Positions 1 to 8,838 of a stretch of 64,000 bases of DNA are shown here, piece after piece. The position numbers and the translations under genes are program-made. Origin of the DNA: Duganella levis. Its GTDB lineage: Bacteria; Pseudomonadota; Gammaproteobacteria; Burkholderiales; Burkholderiaceae_D. How positions within the stretch are numbered: the first letter of the stretch is position 1; each line of letters opens with the position of its first letter. The stretch is from NCBI RefSeq assembly GCF_009857605.1, contig NZ_WWCT01000023.1, positions 62,001 to 126,000 of the forward strand. The letters are read 5' to 3'. The notes below the pieces were generated by a model that saw only the letters and a program-made list of their open reading frames with translations, searched no databases and had not been told where the DNA came from.

Positions 1-2204
1 CCATCGTCGTCATACAGGCGGAACTCGCCGCTCTTGCCCGGATAAACGTTGATCGCAGCGATGCCCTGCTTGGTCGCCGTCGACTGCACCTCGGCGCCAA
101 TCGGCACAATCGAACCAGCCTTCACAAACACCGGAATCTGGTCGATCGGCGCAGCCACCTTGACCCAACGTCCGCCGGACAGCTTCTCGTTGGTCCAGAA
201 GTTATACCAGTCCGCGCCGGCCGGCAGGTAGACATCCTTCTCCGTCTGGCCCTGCTCCGTCACCGGCGCCACCAGGAAGGCCGGACCAAACATATACTGC
301 GTGCCGATATTGGCCACGTTCGGATCGTTGGGGAAGTCCATCCACAAAGGACGCATGAACGGCGCGCCGGTATCGTGCGTGAACTTGGCCTGCGAGTAGA
401 TGTAAGGGATCAGCTGATAACGCAGCGTATCGTAGCGCGCCATCACGGCTTCCGCCTGTTTGCCGAAGGACCAGATCTCGGCTTCCTTGCGGTCACCGTG
501 CAGGCGCAGCGTCGGCAGGAATGTCCCGTACTGGAACCAGCGCGTCAGCAGCTCCGGATAGTCGTGGTTATTGCCGACCACATTGCGGGCATCCGACGGG
601 TCCAGCAACGGCGGTTTGACCGCGCTGCTTTCCGCCGCCAGCTTCTGCCAGCCGCCGATATCGTTGCCCCAGTAAGCGATGCCGGACGCCGTCATGTTCA
701 GGCCAGTCGGGATCTGGCGCGTCAGCGCTTCCCACGTCGGCTGGATGTCCGAAGACCAGAACAAGGCGCCGGTGCGCTGCGAACCCAGATAAGCGGCGCG
801 CGACAGGATCAGCACCCGCTTGTTCGGCTTCCAAGCGCGCATGTTCTCGGCCACGCCTTCCACATGCATCAGCGGGAACAGGTTGTGATAGCGGTCGCCC
901 GAACCGATCGAATAGAAGAAACCATCCGGCACCAGATCCGGCTCGGTCTCGTCCAGCCAAGGGTAATCGAAGCCCTGCGACAGGATATTGTCGCGCGCCT
1001 TCTCCCAGAACCATTTGCGGGCCGCTGGATTGGTCGGATCGATCAGGCCACCGGTGCGGTCGGAGCGGAACGGCAGGCCATCGACGGTCTTGCCGTCCTT
1101 GTCCTTCAACAGCAGGCCTTTGTTATCCAGCTCATTGAAATAGCGGCCCGAGGTTTCGTAGCGCGGCCAGATCGAGATGATCGACTCCATGCCCATATCG
1201 TGCAGTTGCTTGTTCATCGCCTTCGGATCGGGGAACTGCGCCGGATCGATATCCATCTGGCCCATGCGGGTCCAGTAGAACCAGTCCACCACCATCACAT
1301 CCAGCGGATACTTCTTCTGCCGATAGGTATTCGCCACGCGCAGCACTTCCTGTTGGCTGTCGTAGCGGGCTTTCGACTGAATCAGGCCAAAGGCGGATTT
1401 TGGCGGAATCGGCGTCTTGCCGGTCACGCGTGCATAGCCCGAGTAAATCTCTTCCGGCGTTGAACCGGTGATGACGAAGAAGCTGACGCGCTCCCCCACA
1501 TTCGACTGGAACGCCGTGCGGCCATTGACGCCAGCGATGAAGCGCGTGGCCGACGGGTTGTCCCACACGATGCCATAGCCCTTAGACGACACCATGAACG
1601 GCACGCACACCGTCTCGCCGGCCGGCGCATCGTACCAGTGCTTGCAATCGAGGACGCGGCCGCGCAGATCCAGCGCGCCGAGCGACTCCTGGTTCTGGCC
1701 CATGCCGTAGTAATGCTCGTCGCGCGCCACCGAGAACGAGGCGCCGACCTGGAAGGTCTTTTCGGTGTTGACGGTCTGCGGCGACATCTCCCAGCCGTTC
1801 ATGCTGACGACGGTCTCGCCCTTGGCGTTCAACACCTGCAGGCCAACCGGCGCCAGCGACGGCGCGAAATACTTCTGGCCCTGCGTCGGCACGGATGGCG
1901 GCGGCGACGGATTGACGCGCACCGTCATCGCCGACGAAGTGAAGACGTCGCCGTCCTTGCCGCCGTTGTGGCGGAAGGCGCTGTTGTCGGCGTTCTTCGG
2001 CAGCACGCCGTAGCCTGGGCCTTTCAGCACCTGGTCTTTATCGACGGCGATCGTCACGTGGACGACATTGGGGCCGTATGCTTCAATCGAAACGTAGGCG
2101 CCGTCGCGGTCCAGGGTGGCGATAGGCGCGGCAAGCGCGGAGGAGGACAACACAAAAATCGATGCGAGCGCGGTGAATACCGACGTGTGGGCGAGCAGTC
2201 TCAT
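1..2204 (-). CDS. GH31 family alpha-glycosidase (alpha-xylosidase-like), C-terminus cut by window edge
   Basis: A secreted glycoside hydrolase that would remove alpha-linked xylose or glucose from oligosaccharides. The start is ATG at 2204, followed by a hydrophobic signal peptide ending near SSSALA. The reading frame stays open for about 734 codons to base 1, so the C-terminus is missing. The GH31 nucleophile region reads YPWLDETEPD near residue 416, and the acid/base region reads YWGNDIGGW near residue 512. The N-terminal galactose-mutarotase-like beta-sandwich of the family is also present (the GMGQNQESLG region). The best fit is the bacterial alpha-xylosidase branch (XylS or Xyl31A type). 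Alpha-glucosidase specificity cannot be excluded because the C-terminal part is not visible. A neighbouring sugar-uptake system may lie to the left of the window. Confidence 0.88.
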   Translation of the reverse strand, partial: MRLLAHTSVFTALASIFVLSSSALAAPIATLDRDGAYVSIEAYGPNVVHVTIAVDKDQVLKGPGYGVLPKNADNSAFRHNGGKDGDVFTSSAMTVRVNPSPPPSVPTQGQKYFAPSLAPVGLQVLNAKGETVVSMNGWEMSPQTVNTEKTFQVGASFSVARDEHYYGMGQNQESLGALDLRGRVLDCKHWYDAPAGETVCVPFMVSSKGYGIVWDNPSATRFIAGVNGRTAFQSNVGERVSFFVITGSTPEEIYSGYARVTGKTPIPPKSAFGLIQSKARYDSQQEVLRVANTYRQKKYPLDVMVVDWFYWTRMGQMDIDPAQFPDPKAMNKQLHDMGMESIISIWPRYETSGRYFNELDNKGLLLKDKDGKTVDGLPFRSDRTGGLIDPTNPAARKWFWEKARDNILSQGFDYPWLDETEPDLVPDGFFYSIGSGDRYHNLFPLMHVEGVAENMRAWKPNKRVLILSRAAYLGSQRTGALFWSSDIQPTWEALTRQIPTGLNMTASGIAYWGNDIGGWQKLAAESSAVKPPLLDPSDARNVVGNNHDYPELLTRWFQYGTFLPTLRLHGDRKEAEIWSFGKQAEAVMARYDTLRYQLIPYIYSQAKFTHDTGAPFMRPLWMDFPNDPNVANIGTQYMFGPAFLVAPVTEQGQTEKDVYLPAGADWYNFWTNEKLSGGRWVKVAAPIDQIPVFVKAGSIVPIGAEVQSTATKQGIAAINVYPGKSGEFRLYDDD

Positions 2205-2285
2205 AATCCTCTCTTTATGTGGAGATGTGCCAGCATTGTGCGTCTTCATTTTCGAAATGGCAATTACGAAAATCACCAAATCGCA

Positions 2286-2909
2286 CTATGTTTCTGCCGT
2301 CCGCAACTCGCCGCGCGCCTGACGGATGACCTGGCGCGCGGCGCTGACGGCCAGGCCGCCCATCACCGCCGCCACCATCAGGTCCGGCCAGCGCGTGCCG
2401 GTGCCGAATACGCCCAGCGCGGCCAGCATCACGGCTACGTTGCCGATGGCGTCATTGCGGGTGCACAGCCAGACCGAGCGCATATTAGCGTCGCCGTCGC
2501 GATAGGCGTACAGCAGCAGCGCCACCGTGCCGTTGGCCAGCAATGCCGCCAGGCCGATGGCGCCCATTACCGCCGGCGCAGGCACGCCACCGTTCGCCGT
2601 ATCCCACACTACCTTGGCCAGCACAAAGCTGCCGTAGGCCGCCATGGTCAGCCCCTTGGCCATGGCAGCACGGGCGCGCCAGCCCAGCGAAGCGCCCAGC
2701 ACCAGCAGCGACACGGTGTAGTTGCCGGCGTCGCCGAGGAAATCGACGGCGTCGGCCAGCAAGGCGGCCGAACCGGCGCGCCAGCCGCCGGCCAGTTCGA
2801 CCACGAACATCAGCGCGTTAACCACCAGCGCAATCCACAAAATACGGCGATAACGGCGGTCCACCACCGGTTTGGCCGGCGCGCAGCCGCCGGAACAGCA
2901 ATCAGACAT
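2286..2909 (-). CDS. CDF-like cation transporter, short form
   Basis: A 207-residue inner-membrane protein of the cation diffusion facilitator type, expected to export divalent metal (Cd, Zn, Pb or Co) by proton antiport. The N-terminus is Cys-rich (MSDCCSGGCAP), a likely metal-binding tag. About five to six hydrophobic segments follow, with the acidic TM2 motif LLADAVDFLGDAGNY and the TM5 motif RNDAIGN. It ends soon after the last membrane segment, so the cytoplasmic C-terminal metal-sensing domain found in most CDF proteins is absent. A strong ribosome site (GGGAGG) precedes ATG 2909. It is divergent from a CadR/PbrR-type MerR regulator, and its promoter has the elongated spacer typical of MerR targets, so metal-induced expression is the expected control. 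Confidence 0.85.
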   Translation of the reverse strand: MSDCCSGGCAPAKPVVDRRYRRILWIALVVNALMFVVELAGGWRAGSAALLADAVDFLGDAGNYTVSLLVLGASLGWRARAAMAKGLTMAAYGSFVLAKVVWDTANGGVPAPAVMGAIGLAALLANGTVALLLYAYRDGDANMRSVWLCTRNDAIGNVAVMLAALGVFGTGTRWPDLMVAAVMGGLAVSAARQVIRQARGELRTAET

Positions 2910-2935
2910 GCTTCCTCCCTTGATGTATAGTCGCC

Positions 2936-2966
2936 ATTACAAACCCTGAAGCCACTACAAGGTCAA
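2936..2966 (-). promoter_or_regulatory. MerR-type promoter/operator for the CDF gene
   Basis: Read on the minus strand, a -35 box TTGACC (2961-2966) and a -10 box TGTAAT (2936-2941) are separated by 19 bp, longer than the usual 17. The spacer region holds an imperfect dyad, ACCTTGTAG against CTTCAGGGT, in which 7 of 9 positions pair. An overlong spacer carrying a dyad is the hallmark of promoters that MerR-family activators untwist after binding metal. The adjacent divergent gene encodes such a regulator, so this is very probably its operator. It would also repress the regulator's own promoter. Confidence 0.85.
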
Positions 2967-2969
2967 GCC

Positions 2970-3365
2970 ATGAAGATTGGAGAACTGGCCGGCCATACCG
3001 GCTACACCGTGGAAGCGATCCGCCACTATGAACATGCGGGGCTGCTGCCCAAGCCGGCCCGCTCGTCGGGCAATTACCGGCTGTATGGCAGCGCGCACCT
3101 GGAGCGCCTGCGCTTCATCCGCCATTGCCGTTCGCTGGACATGGGACTGGACGAGATCCGCACCCTGCTGGCGGTGCGCGATGAGCCGGAACAAAACTGC
3201 GGCACCGTCAACGCCATGCTGGACCAGCATATCGTCCAGGTCCGCGCGCGCATCACCGAGTTACGCGCATTGGAGCGGCAACTGCGCGACATTCGCGGCT
3301 TGTGCGGCGATAGCCACGCGGCCAAAGACTGCGCCATTCTGCACTGCCTGGGCAGCACGGCATAG
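2970..3365 (+). CDS. MerR-family metal-responsive regulator (CadR/PbrR type)
   Basis: A 131-residue activator with an N-terminal winged helix (MKIGELAGHTGYTVEAIRHY) and a coiled-coil dimerisation helix. Cysteines lie at 77 (EQNCGT), 112, 121 and 126. The C77/C112/C121 arrangement closely matches the three metal-binding cysteines of CadR and PbrR, and the tail with HAAKDCAILHCL is typical of that branch. It should sense Cd(II) or Pb(II) and activate the divergent CDF exporter through the 19-bp-spacer promoter. The start is ATG 2970. Which metal is the inducer cannot be read from the sequence. Confidence 0.9.
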   Translation: MKIGELAGHTGYTVEAIRHYEHAGLLPKPARSSGNYRLYGSAHLERLRFIRHCRSLDMGLDEIRTLLAVRDEPEQNCGTVNAMLDQHIVQVRARITELRALERQLRDIRGLCGDSHAAKDCAILHCLGSTA

Positions 3366-3449
3366 CAATGTGATGCACCGAACAGACCGTTGCCTGCCGC
3401 GCGTCTAAGATGTGGCGCTTAACGCCACAACGAAGAACAGGAGCATGGT

Positions 3450-4571
3450 TTGAATATTCAACGCTATCTGGCCCCCTTTTCCAATGTCGACGGCGAGGAG
3501 TTGCTGGTTGCAGCCAGCGCCGCCGCCATCACCTTCTGCGCCATTTACGGCGTGCTGCGGCTGCTGCGCCGACGCCTCTGCAAACATGACGAAGCTGGCC
3601 GCCCGGACCGCCCGGCAGTACAGCTGTTCAAGGAAACGCTGAACCGCACCAGCATGCTGGCGGTATTGGTGGTATCGCTGCTGGTCGGCCTTAAAATGCT
3701 GGAACTGACGCCGATCTGGGAAGAACGCCTCGGCCATCTGTGGTTCATCGTGCTGGGTTTCCAGCTGGTGCTGTACCTCGACCGCGCCGCCACGCTCGGC
3801 GCCCGCCGCTACTTCCGCAACCACTCTGAGAATCCCGATTCGCCAACCACCGTCGCAAACACGCTGATGGTATGGGCCCTGAAGACTACCGTGTGGGTGA
3901 TCTTCATGCTGGCCGCCCTCTCCAATCTGGGCATCAACGTCTCCGCGCTGGTTGCCAGCCTGGGGATCGGCGGTATCGCCGTGGCGCTGGCAGTGCAGAA
4001 TGTGCTGGGCGACCTGTTTGCCTCGCTGGCCATCGCAGTCGACAAGCCGTTTGAGGTGGGCGATTCGATCGCCATCACCAACGTCTCCGGCACGGTGGAG
4101 CATGTGGGCCTGAAGACCACCCGCATCCGCGCCGACAGCGGCGAGCAAATCATCATCGGCAATGCGGAACTGCTGAAAAACGTGGTTCGCAACTACAAGC
4201 GCATGCAAACCCGCCGCGTGCAGTTCTCGCTGCGTATCAATCCGGCCACGCCGGCGGCGCTGGCAGCGAAGGTGCCCGATGCATTGAAGGCCGTTGTGGA
4301 GCGCCAGCCGGACGTGCGCGCCGACCGCGTGCACCTGAAGTCCGTCACGCAGGATGCGCTGGAATATGAGCTGGTGTTTTACATTCTGAATTCGTCGTAC
4401 GCCAACTTCATGAACGCGCAGCAGGCGGTCTTGTTGGGCGCTTTGGAAGTATTCAGCGAATTGGGCGTGGACGCGAACGCGCCAACACGTCGCCTGCTGT
4501 TCGAGAAAGGTGCGGAGGCGGCCAACGAGACGGAGCAACCGGAGCCCCGTCTCGCCGCCCGCGCACATTAA
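3450..4571 (+). CDS. MscS-family mechanosensitive ion channel
   Basis: A 373-residue inner-membrane channel expected to open on membrane tension during osmotic down-shock. Three to four N-terminal membrane helices are followed by the MscS pore and beta-domain signature at about residues 170-207 (GIAVALAVQNVLGDLFAS, then DKPFEVGDSI), then the cytoplasmic alpha/beta vestibule domain. The start is TTG 3450, with AGGAG about eight bases upstream; the nearby ATG at 3445 runs straight into a stop. The stop codon overlaps the stop of the convergent membrane-protein gene by a few bases. Confidence 0.9.
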   Translation: MNIQRYLAPFSNVDGEELLVAASAAAITFCAIYGVLRLLRRRLCKHDEAGRPDRPAVQLFKETLNRTSMLAVLVVSLLVGLKMLELTPIWEERLGHLWFIVLGFQLVLYLDRAATLGARRYFRNHSENPDSPTTVANTLMVWALKTTVWVIFMLAALSNLGINVSALVASLGIGGIAVALAVQNVLGDLFASLAIAVDKPFEVGDSIAITNVSGTVEHVGLKTTRIRADSGEQIIIGNAELLKNVVRNYKRMQTRRVQFSLRINPATPAALAAKVPDALKAVVERQPDVRADRVHLKSVTQDALEYELVFYILNSSYANFMNAQQAVLLGALEVFSELGVDANAPTRRLLFEKGAEAANETEQPEPRLAARAH

Positions 4572-5074
4572 GGCTTGAGCTTCGCATCCTCGGCTTGAGC
4601 ATCCTGCATCGCTTCCGGCTCCAACTCTTCGGCCGAGCGATTCAGGTGAACGAAGACGCCCCATGCCGCCAGCAGCACGCCCACGCTGCCGATCAGCGCT
4701 GCGACATACAGCAATTCGCTGACGTCTTCGTGCACCGCGTGGAAGGTGGCGACCAGGCCTTCAATCGCCAGCGCTACCACCACGACCACGAAGAACCGCG
4801 ACAGGAAGCGGCGCACGCGGGTCGGCGCGCTGATGTCGGCGTCGCGCACCACTTCTTCTTCGATGATGGTCTCGGCGATTTGCAGCGCCACCACGGCGGC
4901 GGCCAGGATGCCGATCGCCTCGATCACTTCCTGCGCCGCCACCAGACCCAGATCGGAATGCGCCGCATGCCAGCCCAGTTGCGCGCCGATGACGATCAGG
5001 AACAGCGCGCCGCCCGTGAACAGCAAGGCGATCAAGGCGTGCACCAGACCGAATGCCAGCATAATTTTCTTCAT
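4568..5074 (-). CDS. Conserved membrane protein of unknown function (about 4 TM)
   Basis: A 168-residue protein not recognised as a named family. It has four predicted membrane segments in two pairs: residues about 5-30 and 50-70, then about 90-112 and 120-145. A short acidic/basic loop (IIEEEVVRDADISAPTRVRRFL) lies between the pairs, and a hydrophilic, acidic C-terminal tail ends the protein. The hydrophobicity and codon use look like a real gene. It converges on the MscS channel gene with a four-base overlap of stop codons. Nothing indicates a specific function. Confidence 0.7.
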   Translation of the reverse strand: MKKIMLAFGLVHALIALLFTGGALFLIVIGAQLGWHAAHSDLGLVAAQEVIEAIGILAAAVVALQIAETIIEEEVVRDADISAPTRVRRFLSRFFVVVVVALAIEGLVATFHAVHEDVSELLYVAALIGSVGVLLAAWGVFVHLNRSAEELEPEAMQDAQAEDAKLKP

Positions 5075-5157
5075 TGTTGATTCCCCAGCAGTTTAATTGT
5101 TCGATTGTAGAGCCCGACGCCGGCGCTAATCGTGCGCTAGGGCACATTGAATCTTCC

Positions 5158-5163
5158 TATAAT
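5158..5163 (+). promoter_or_regulatory. Consensus -10 hexamer upstream of the OmpA-domain gene
   Basis: A perfect TATAAT lies 32 bases before the ATG of the OmpA-domain gene, in an AT-rich stretch. No good -35 hexamer sits at 16-18 bp (the sequence there is GC-rich), so it may use an extended or activator-dependent promoter. The call rests on the -10 alone. Confidence 0.35.
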
Positions 5164-5195
5164 CGCAATAATTATTAACTTTACAAGGCAATACC

Positions 5196-6191
5196 ATGCG
5201 AAATCTCCTCCTGCTGGTGCTCGGCGCAGTCCTGGCCTCGGCCGCCTATGCGGACATGCCGGCCAAGGACACAGTGAAAGGCGCCAAGGACCATCCGCTG
5301 CTGTCGCGCTTTACCGATTCGAAGATCGTCGGTTACGACTTCAAGGAATTTGACGAAGTCACGATCCCCGCCGGCAAACGCGTGGTGGACAAAAGCGGCA
5401 AGCCGGGATTCGAGAGTTCGCTGACGCTGGAAGGCCGCTACACCCGCATCGCCTACAATTATCCGAAGACCCGTTCCGCCGTGGAGGTCATGCGCAACTA
5501 CCAGGCAGCATTGGAGAAGGCCGGCCTGAAAACCGTGTTCACCTGCGCCAAAGAGACTTGCGGCGAAAACTTCGGCGAATACATGTACGACAAACACATG
5601 GGCCATAACTTCATTGACGGCGGCCAGCAGTACGAACCCTTCATCTACGGCCGCCACGATGACCGCTACCTGGTCGCCAAGGGCACCACCGCCGACGGCA
5701 CGCTGGTGCACGTCGCGTTGTGGGTGGTGCCGCCGACCGAAAACCGCAACGGCGGCTTTTATATCCAGGTGGTCGAGGGCAAGCCGATGGAAGCCGGCAA
5801 AGTCAGCGTCAACCTGAATGCGGCGGATATGGCGAAGAGCATCGCGGCCGAGGGCAAGGTCGCGGTGTACGGCGTCTACTTCGACACCGACAAGAGCGAC
5901 GTAAAGCCGGAGTCCAAAGCGGCGCTGGGCGAGATGGCCAAGCTGTTGCAACAGAATCCGCAGTTGAAGGTATTCGTGGTCGGCCACACCGACAACCAGG
6001 GCGCGCTGGCGCACAACGTGGAACTGTCGCAGAAGCGCGCCGACGCGGTGATCAAGACGCTCGCCACCGACTACAAAGTCGATGCCAGGCGCCTTGCCGC
6101 CAAAGGCGTGGCCTCTTACGCGCCGGTGGCTTCCAACGACGCCGAGGCGGGACGCGAGAAGAACCGGCGCGTGGAGCTGGTCAAGCAGTAA
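5196..6191 (+). CDS. Outer-membrane/periplasmic protein with OmpA-like peptidoglycan-binding domain
   Basis: A 331-residue exported protein. Residues 1-19 form a signal peptide (LLVLGAVLASAAYA). The middle region, about 25-210, is a beta-rich domain I do not recognise; it carries a pair of cysteines (CAKETCGE) that could form a disulfide. Residues about 220-331 are an OmpA C-terminal domain (VYFDTDKSDVKPESK, VVGHTDNQG, NRRVEL), which binds diaminopimelate of peptidoglycan. The likely role is an envelope anchor or stress-related lipocalin-like factor. It ends one base before the stop of the convergent AEC carrier. Confidence 0.85.
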   Translation: MRNLLLLVLGAVLASAAYADMPAKDTVKGAKDHPLLSRFTDSKIVGYDFKEFDEVTIPAGKRVVDKSGKPGFESSLTLEGRYTRIAYNYPKTRSAVEVMRNYQAALEKAGLKTVFTCAKETCGENFGEYMYDKHMGHNFIDGGQQYEPFIYGRHDDRYLVAKGTTADGTLVHVALWVVPPTENRNGGFYIQVVEGKPMEAGKVSVNLNAADMAKSIAAEGKVAVYGVYFDTDKSDVKPESKAALGEMAKLLQQNPQLKVFVVGHTDNQGALAHNVELSQKRADAVIKTLATDYKVDARRLAAKGVASYAPVASNDAEAGREKNRRVELVKQ

Positions 6192-7130
6192 TCAACTGGT
6201 CGTACGGAACCAGCTGACCAGCACCGAGATGGTCACGATCGACAGCACGGTGGAGACCAGGATGCTGCCGGCAATGCCAACCGCCTGGCGCTTGTACATA
6301 TGCGCCAGCATGAACGGGCCGGTGCCGGTCGGTAGCGCCGCCAGCACCACGGCCAGCCCGGTCATCGCTGGCGACAGGTGGAACACATACACCGCCAGCA
6401 CCCACGTCAGCGCCGGCTGGCCTATCAGTTTGAGCGCCACCTGCGCGCTCAGCGCCGGAATCTGCGGCCGGCCGCGCTGGTCGGCGATGAACAACCCCAG
6501 CGACACCAGTGCACACGGACTGGCTGCATGGGCCAGCAGGGACAGAAAACGGTCCGCGCCTTCCGGCAGCGGCGGCGCAAAGCCGGCGTACAGCGCGCCG
6601 AGCACGGGCGCCAGCAGCATGGGATTCTGCGCCAGCGACCAACTCACTTTCTTCAGTATGCGGCCGATGCCGCCGCCCTCGCTCACACCCAGCTCCACCA
6701 CCGTCACGGCGATGCCGAACAACACGCACACCGTCAGGATCGAGGTAATCGTCGCCGGCATCATGCTCGATGGCCCGAACGCCGCCATCGCCAACGGAAA
6801 GCCGATGAAGCCCACATTGGCATAGGCAGCGTTCAGCCCTTCCATGCTGGCGTCGGCCAGCTCGCCGCCGCGCATGCGACCCACCGCCACCGTGATCGCG
6901 TAGACCGCGCCGCTGGCCAGACCGAAGGCGGCGATGAAGCCCGGCTGGTCCAGCTGCTTCCAGCTGGATTTAGCCATAATCTGGAACAGCAGCGCCGGCA
7001 TGCCGAGATAGACCACGAAGCGGTTCATCTCGAATGCGCCGGCTTCGCCCATCCAGCCGCGATAACGGGCCAGCCAGCCGACGCCGATCAGCGCGAAGAT
7101 CGGCAGGACGATGGAGAACAGAACCTGCAC
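6192..7130 (-). CDS. AEC (auxin efflux carrier) family transporter
   Basis: A 312-residue inner-membrane carrier with about ten hydrophobic helices in two halves. It belongs to the AEC family, which includes malonate and other organic-anion transporters. GTG 7130 is chosen as start because AAAGGA lies just upstream and the protein then begins MQVLFSIVLPIFALIGVGW, as expected for the family. The start is one base downstream of the stop of the alpha/beta-hydrolase gene, so the two are translationally coupled. The substrate is unknown. A function linked to the hydrolase product, such as export of a small acid, is plausible but inferred. Confidence 0.85.
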   Translation of the reverse strand: MQVLFSIVLPIFALIGVGWLARYRGWMGEAGAFEMNRFVVYLGMPALLFQIMAKSSWKQLDQPGFIAAFGLASGAVYAITVAVGRMRGGELADASMEGLNAAYANVGFIGFPLAMAAFGPSSMMPATITSILTVCVLFGIAVTVVELGVSEGGGIGRILKKVSWSLAQNPMLLAPVLGALYAGFAPPLPEGADRFLSLLAHAASPCALVSLGLFIADQRGRPQIPALSAQVALKLIGQPALTWVLAVYVFHLSPAMTGLAVVLAALPTGTGPFMLAHMYKRQAVGIAGSILVSTVLSIVTISVLVSWFRTTS

Positions 7131-7131
7131 G

Positions 7132-7998
7132 TTATCCTTTCCAGCCGAGCAGGAAGTCCAGCAGCGCTTCGTTGACGCGCTCCGGCTGCTCTTCCTGCGG
7201 CAGGTGACCTGCTTGCGCGATCGGCGCGGTGCGAAGGTCGCTGGCCATTTCGGACCAGATCTTCGCCATGTCGAACATTTTGCCGACTGCGTGGAAGTCC
7301 TCACCCCACAGGGCCAGCGTCGGACAGGCGATCTTGATCTCGGCATCGACCTTGTCCTGCTCCACGTCTTCGGTGATGGCGCGGTAGTCCGACATGGCGC
7401 CGCGCAGCGCGCCGGGACGGCGATAAGCCTGCACATAGGTGTCGAACGCTTTACCTTCGATGGCCAGCGGGTTGTAGCACCAGTCGGAGAACAGGTGGCG
7501 CAACCACAGGTCTTCGCGGCCGGAGATCAGCGCCTCCGGCAGGTCCGGCACCTGGTTGAAGATGAAGAACCAGTACGACTTGGCCAGCGCCGGACTGAAT
7601 TCGCGGGCGACGATGCGGGTCGGTACATTGTCCATCACTACCAAGCGATCCAGTAGTTCCGGATAGTCCTTGGCGAAGCGCGTCGCCACGCGCGCGCCGC
7701 GGTCGTGGCCCACCAGCGCGATCTTCGGAATATCCAGCACCTTCAGCAGCTCCACCAGGTCGCGCGCCATATTGCGCTTGTCGTAGCCGCCGGCCGGCTT
7801 GTCGGTTTCACCGTAGCCACGGAGGTCTGGTGCAATCACGCGATAGTGCTTGGCCAGTTCCGGGATCTGGAAACGCCAGGCGAAATTCGTTTCAGGGAAG
7901 CCGTGCAGCAGCACCACCGGCGCGCCCTTGCCCGCGTCCAGATAGTGTTGACGGATGCCGTTGGCCTGCACCGTGTGGTGCTTGATGTCGATGCTCAT
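7132..7998 (-). CDS. Alpha/beta hydrolase (haloacetate dehalogenase/epoxide hydrolase-like)
   Basis: A 288-residue cytoplasmic hydrolase. The oxyanion loop reads HGFPETNFAWR (32-42). The nucleophile elbow VGHDRGARV places an aspartate at 99, as in haloalkane dehalogenases and epoxide hydrolases rather than serine esterases. D123 (VMDNVPT) and the histidine in AGHLPQEE complete the triad. HDRGAR and the D123 position resemble fluoroacetate dehalogenase, but the cap has a tyrosine where that enzyme has the histidine of its halide-pocket HW pair (here YWFF), so defluorination is doubtful. ATG 7998 is preferred over an upstream in-frame ATG because of GAGGAA before it. It is the first gene of a pair with the AEC carrier. 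Confidence 0.85.
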   Translation of the reverse strand: MSIDIKHHTVQANGIRQHYLDAGKGAPVVLLHGFPETNFAWRFQIPELAKHYRVIAPDLRGYGETDKPAGGYDKRNMARDLVELLKVLDIPKIALVGHDRGARVATRFAKDYPELLDRLVVMDNVPTRIVAREFSPALAKSYWFFIFNQVPDLPEALISGREDLWLRHLFSDWCYNPLAIEGKAFDTYVQAYRRPGALRGAMSDYRAITEDVEQDKVDAEIKIACPTLALWGEDFHAVGKMFDMAKIWSEMASDLRTAPIAQAGHLPQEEQPERVNEALLDFLLGWKG

Positions 7999-8143
7999 AG
8001 ATTCCTCGCGATTGGATAACCTGGCGATTAAATCAGTTTGGCCTGTCAATCAACACTATCTTAGGATGAGGACTTTGGAGAGAGGAGGAATGGGCACGCG
8101 CGCGCCTACACTCCGGGGGATGACATCCAAGCAAGGAAAAAAG

Positions 8144-8836
8144 ATGAGTGAAATTCCCCTCAAGCGACGCGACTTCCTGCGCGGCGCGGCGGGTGTTGCG
8201 CTGGCCTCCGGCATCGGCGCGGCCAGCACCGCCAGCAGCGCTGGTCCGCAGTCCAAACCCTATTCGCCTACCTACTTCACAGCCGCAGAATGGGCATTCA
8301 TCAACGCCGCCGTCGAGCGCCTGATTCCCGACGATGGCAATGGCCCCGGCGGTGTGGACGCCGGCGTGCCGGTCTTCCTCGACAAGCAAATGCAGCTGCC
8401 CTACGGCCACGGCGCCTACTGGTATATGCAAGGGCCGTTTCATCCGGAGACGCCGCCAACGCTGGGCTACCAGCTGCGCCAGACGCCGCGTGAGTTGTAC
8501 CGCGCCGGCATCGCCCTGATCGACCGCGCCGCCATGCATGCACACAAACACCCATTCGCCCAGTTGGACGCAGCCCAGCGCGACGCGCTGCTGACGCAGG
8601 CCGATCAAGGCCACCTGCCGGAAGACAGCCTGCTGGCCGCAGCCTTCTTCGCCCTGCTGCTGCGGAATACCCGCGAAGGCTACTTCGCCGATCCGCTCTA
8701 CGGCGGCAACCGCGACATGGCCGCCTGGAAGATGGTCGGCTTTCCCGGCGCGCGCGCCGACTTCACCGATTTCATCGATCAGCAGGGACGCAAATATCCT
8801 TATGGCCCGGTGTCGATTGACGGATCGCGAGGCTGA
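8144..8836 (+). CDS. Gluconate 2-dehydrogenase subunit 3 family protein (Tat-exported)
   Basis: A 230-residue small subunit of a membrane-bound three-component dehydrogenase. It starts with a twin-arginine signal (KRRDFLRGAAGVALASG, residues 7-23), so it is exported folded. The body matches the gluconate_2-dh3 family: FTAAEWAFINAAVERLIP near the start and GYFADPLYGGNRDMAAWKMVGFPGA near the end. ATG 8144 has AAGGA eight bases upstream; an in-frame ATG at 8120 is possible but would bury the Tat motif deeper. It is followed after two bases by the GMC flavoprotein, which it helps export and assemble, and then by the cytochrome. Confidence 0.9.
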   Translation: MSEIPLKRRDFLRGAAGVALASGIGAASTASSAGPQSKPYSPTYFTAAEWAFINAAVERLIPDDGNGPGGVDAGVPVFLDKQMQLPYGHGAYWYMQGPFHPETPPTLGYQLRQTPRELYRAGIALIDRAAMHAHKHPFAQLDAAQRDALLTQADQGHLPEDSLLAAAFFALLLRNTREGYFADPLYGGNRDMAAWKMVGFPGARADFTDFIDQQGRKYPYGPVSIDGSRG

Positions 8837-8838
8837 AC

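Noticed and set aside
375..1463. Long plus-strand open frame rich in Arg, Gln and His
   Set aside because: It is the antisense shadow of the GH31 gene, whose minus-strand frame carries clear catalytic motifs. High GC makes such shadows common here.
7132..7998. Calling the hydrolase a fluoroacetate dehalogenase
   Set aside because: The Asp nucleophile and D123 fit, but the halide-pocket histidine is replaced by tyrosine, so only the broader family is supported.
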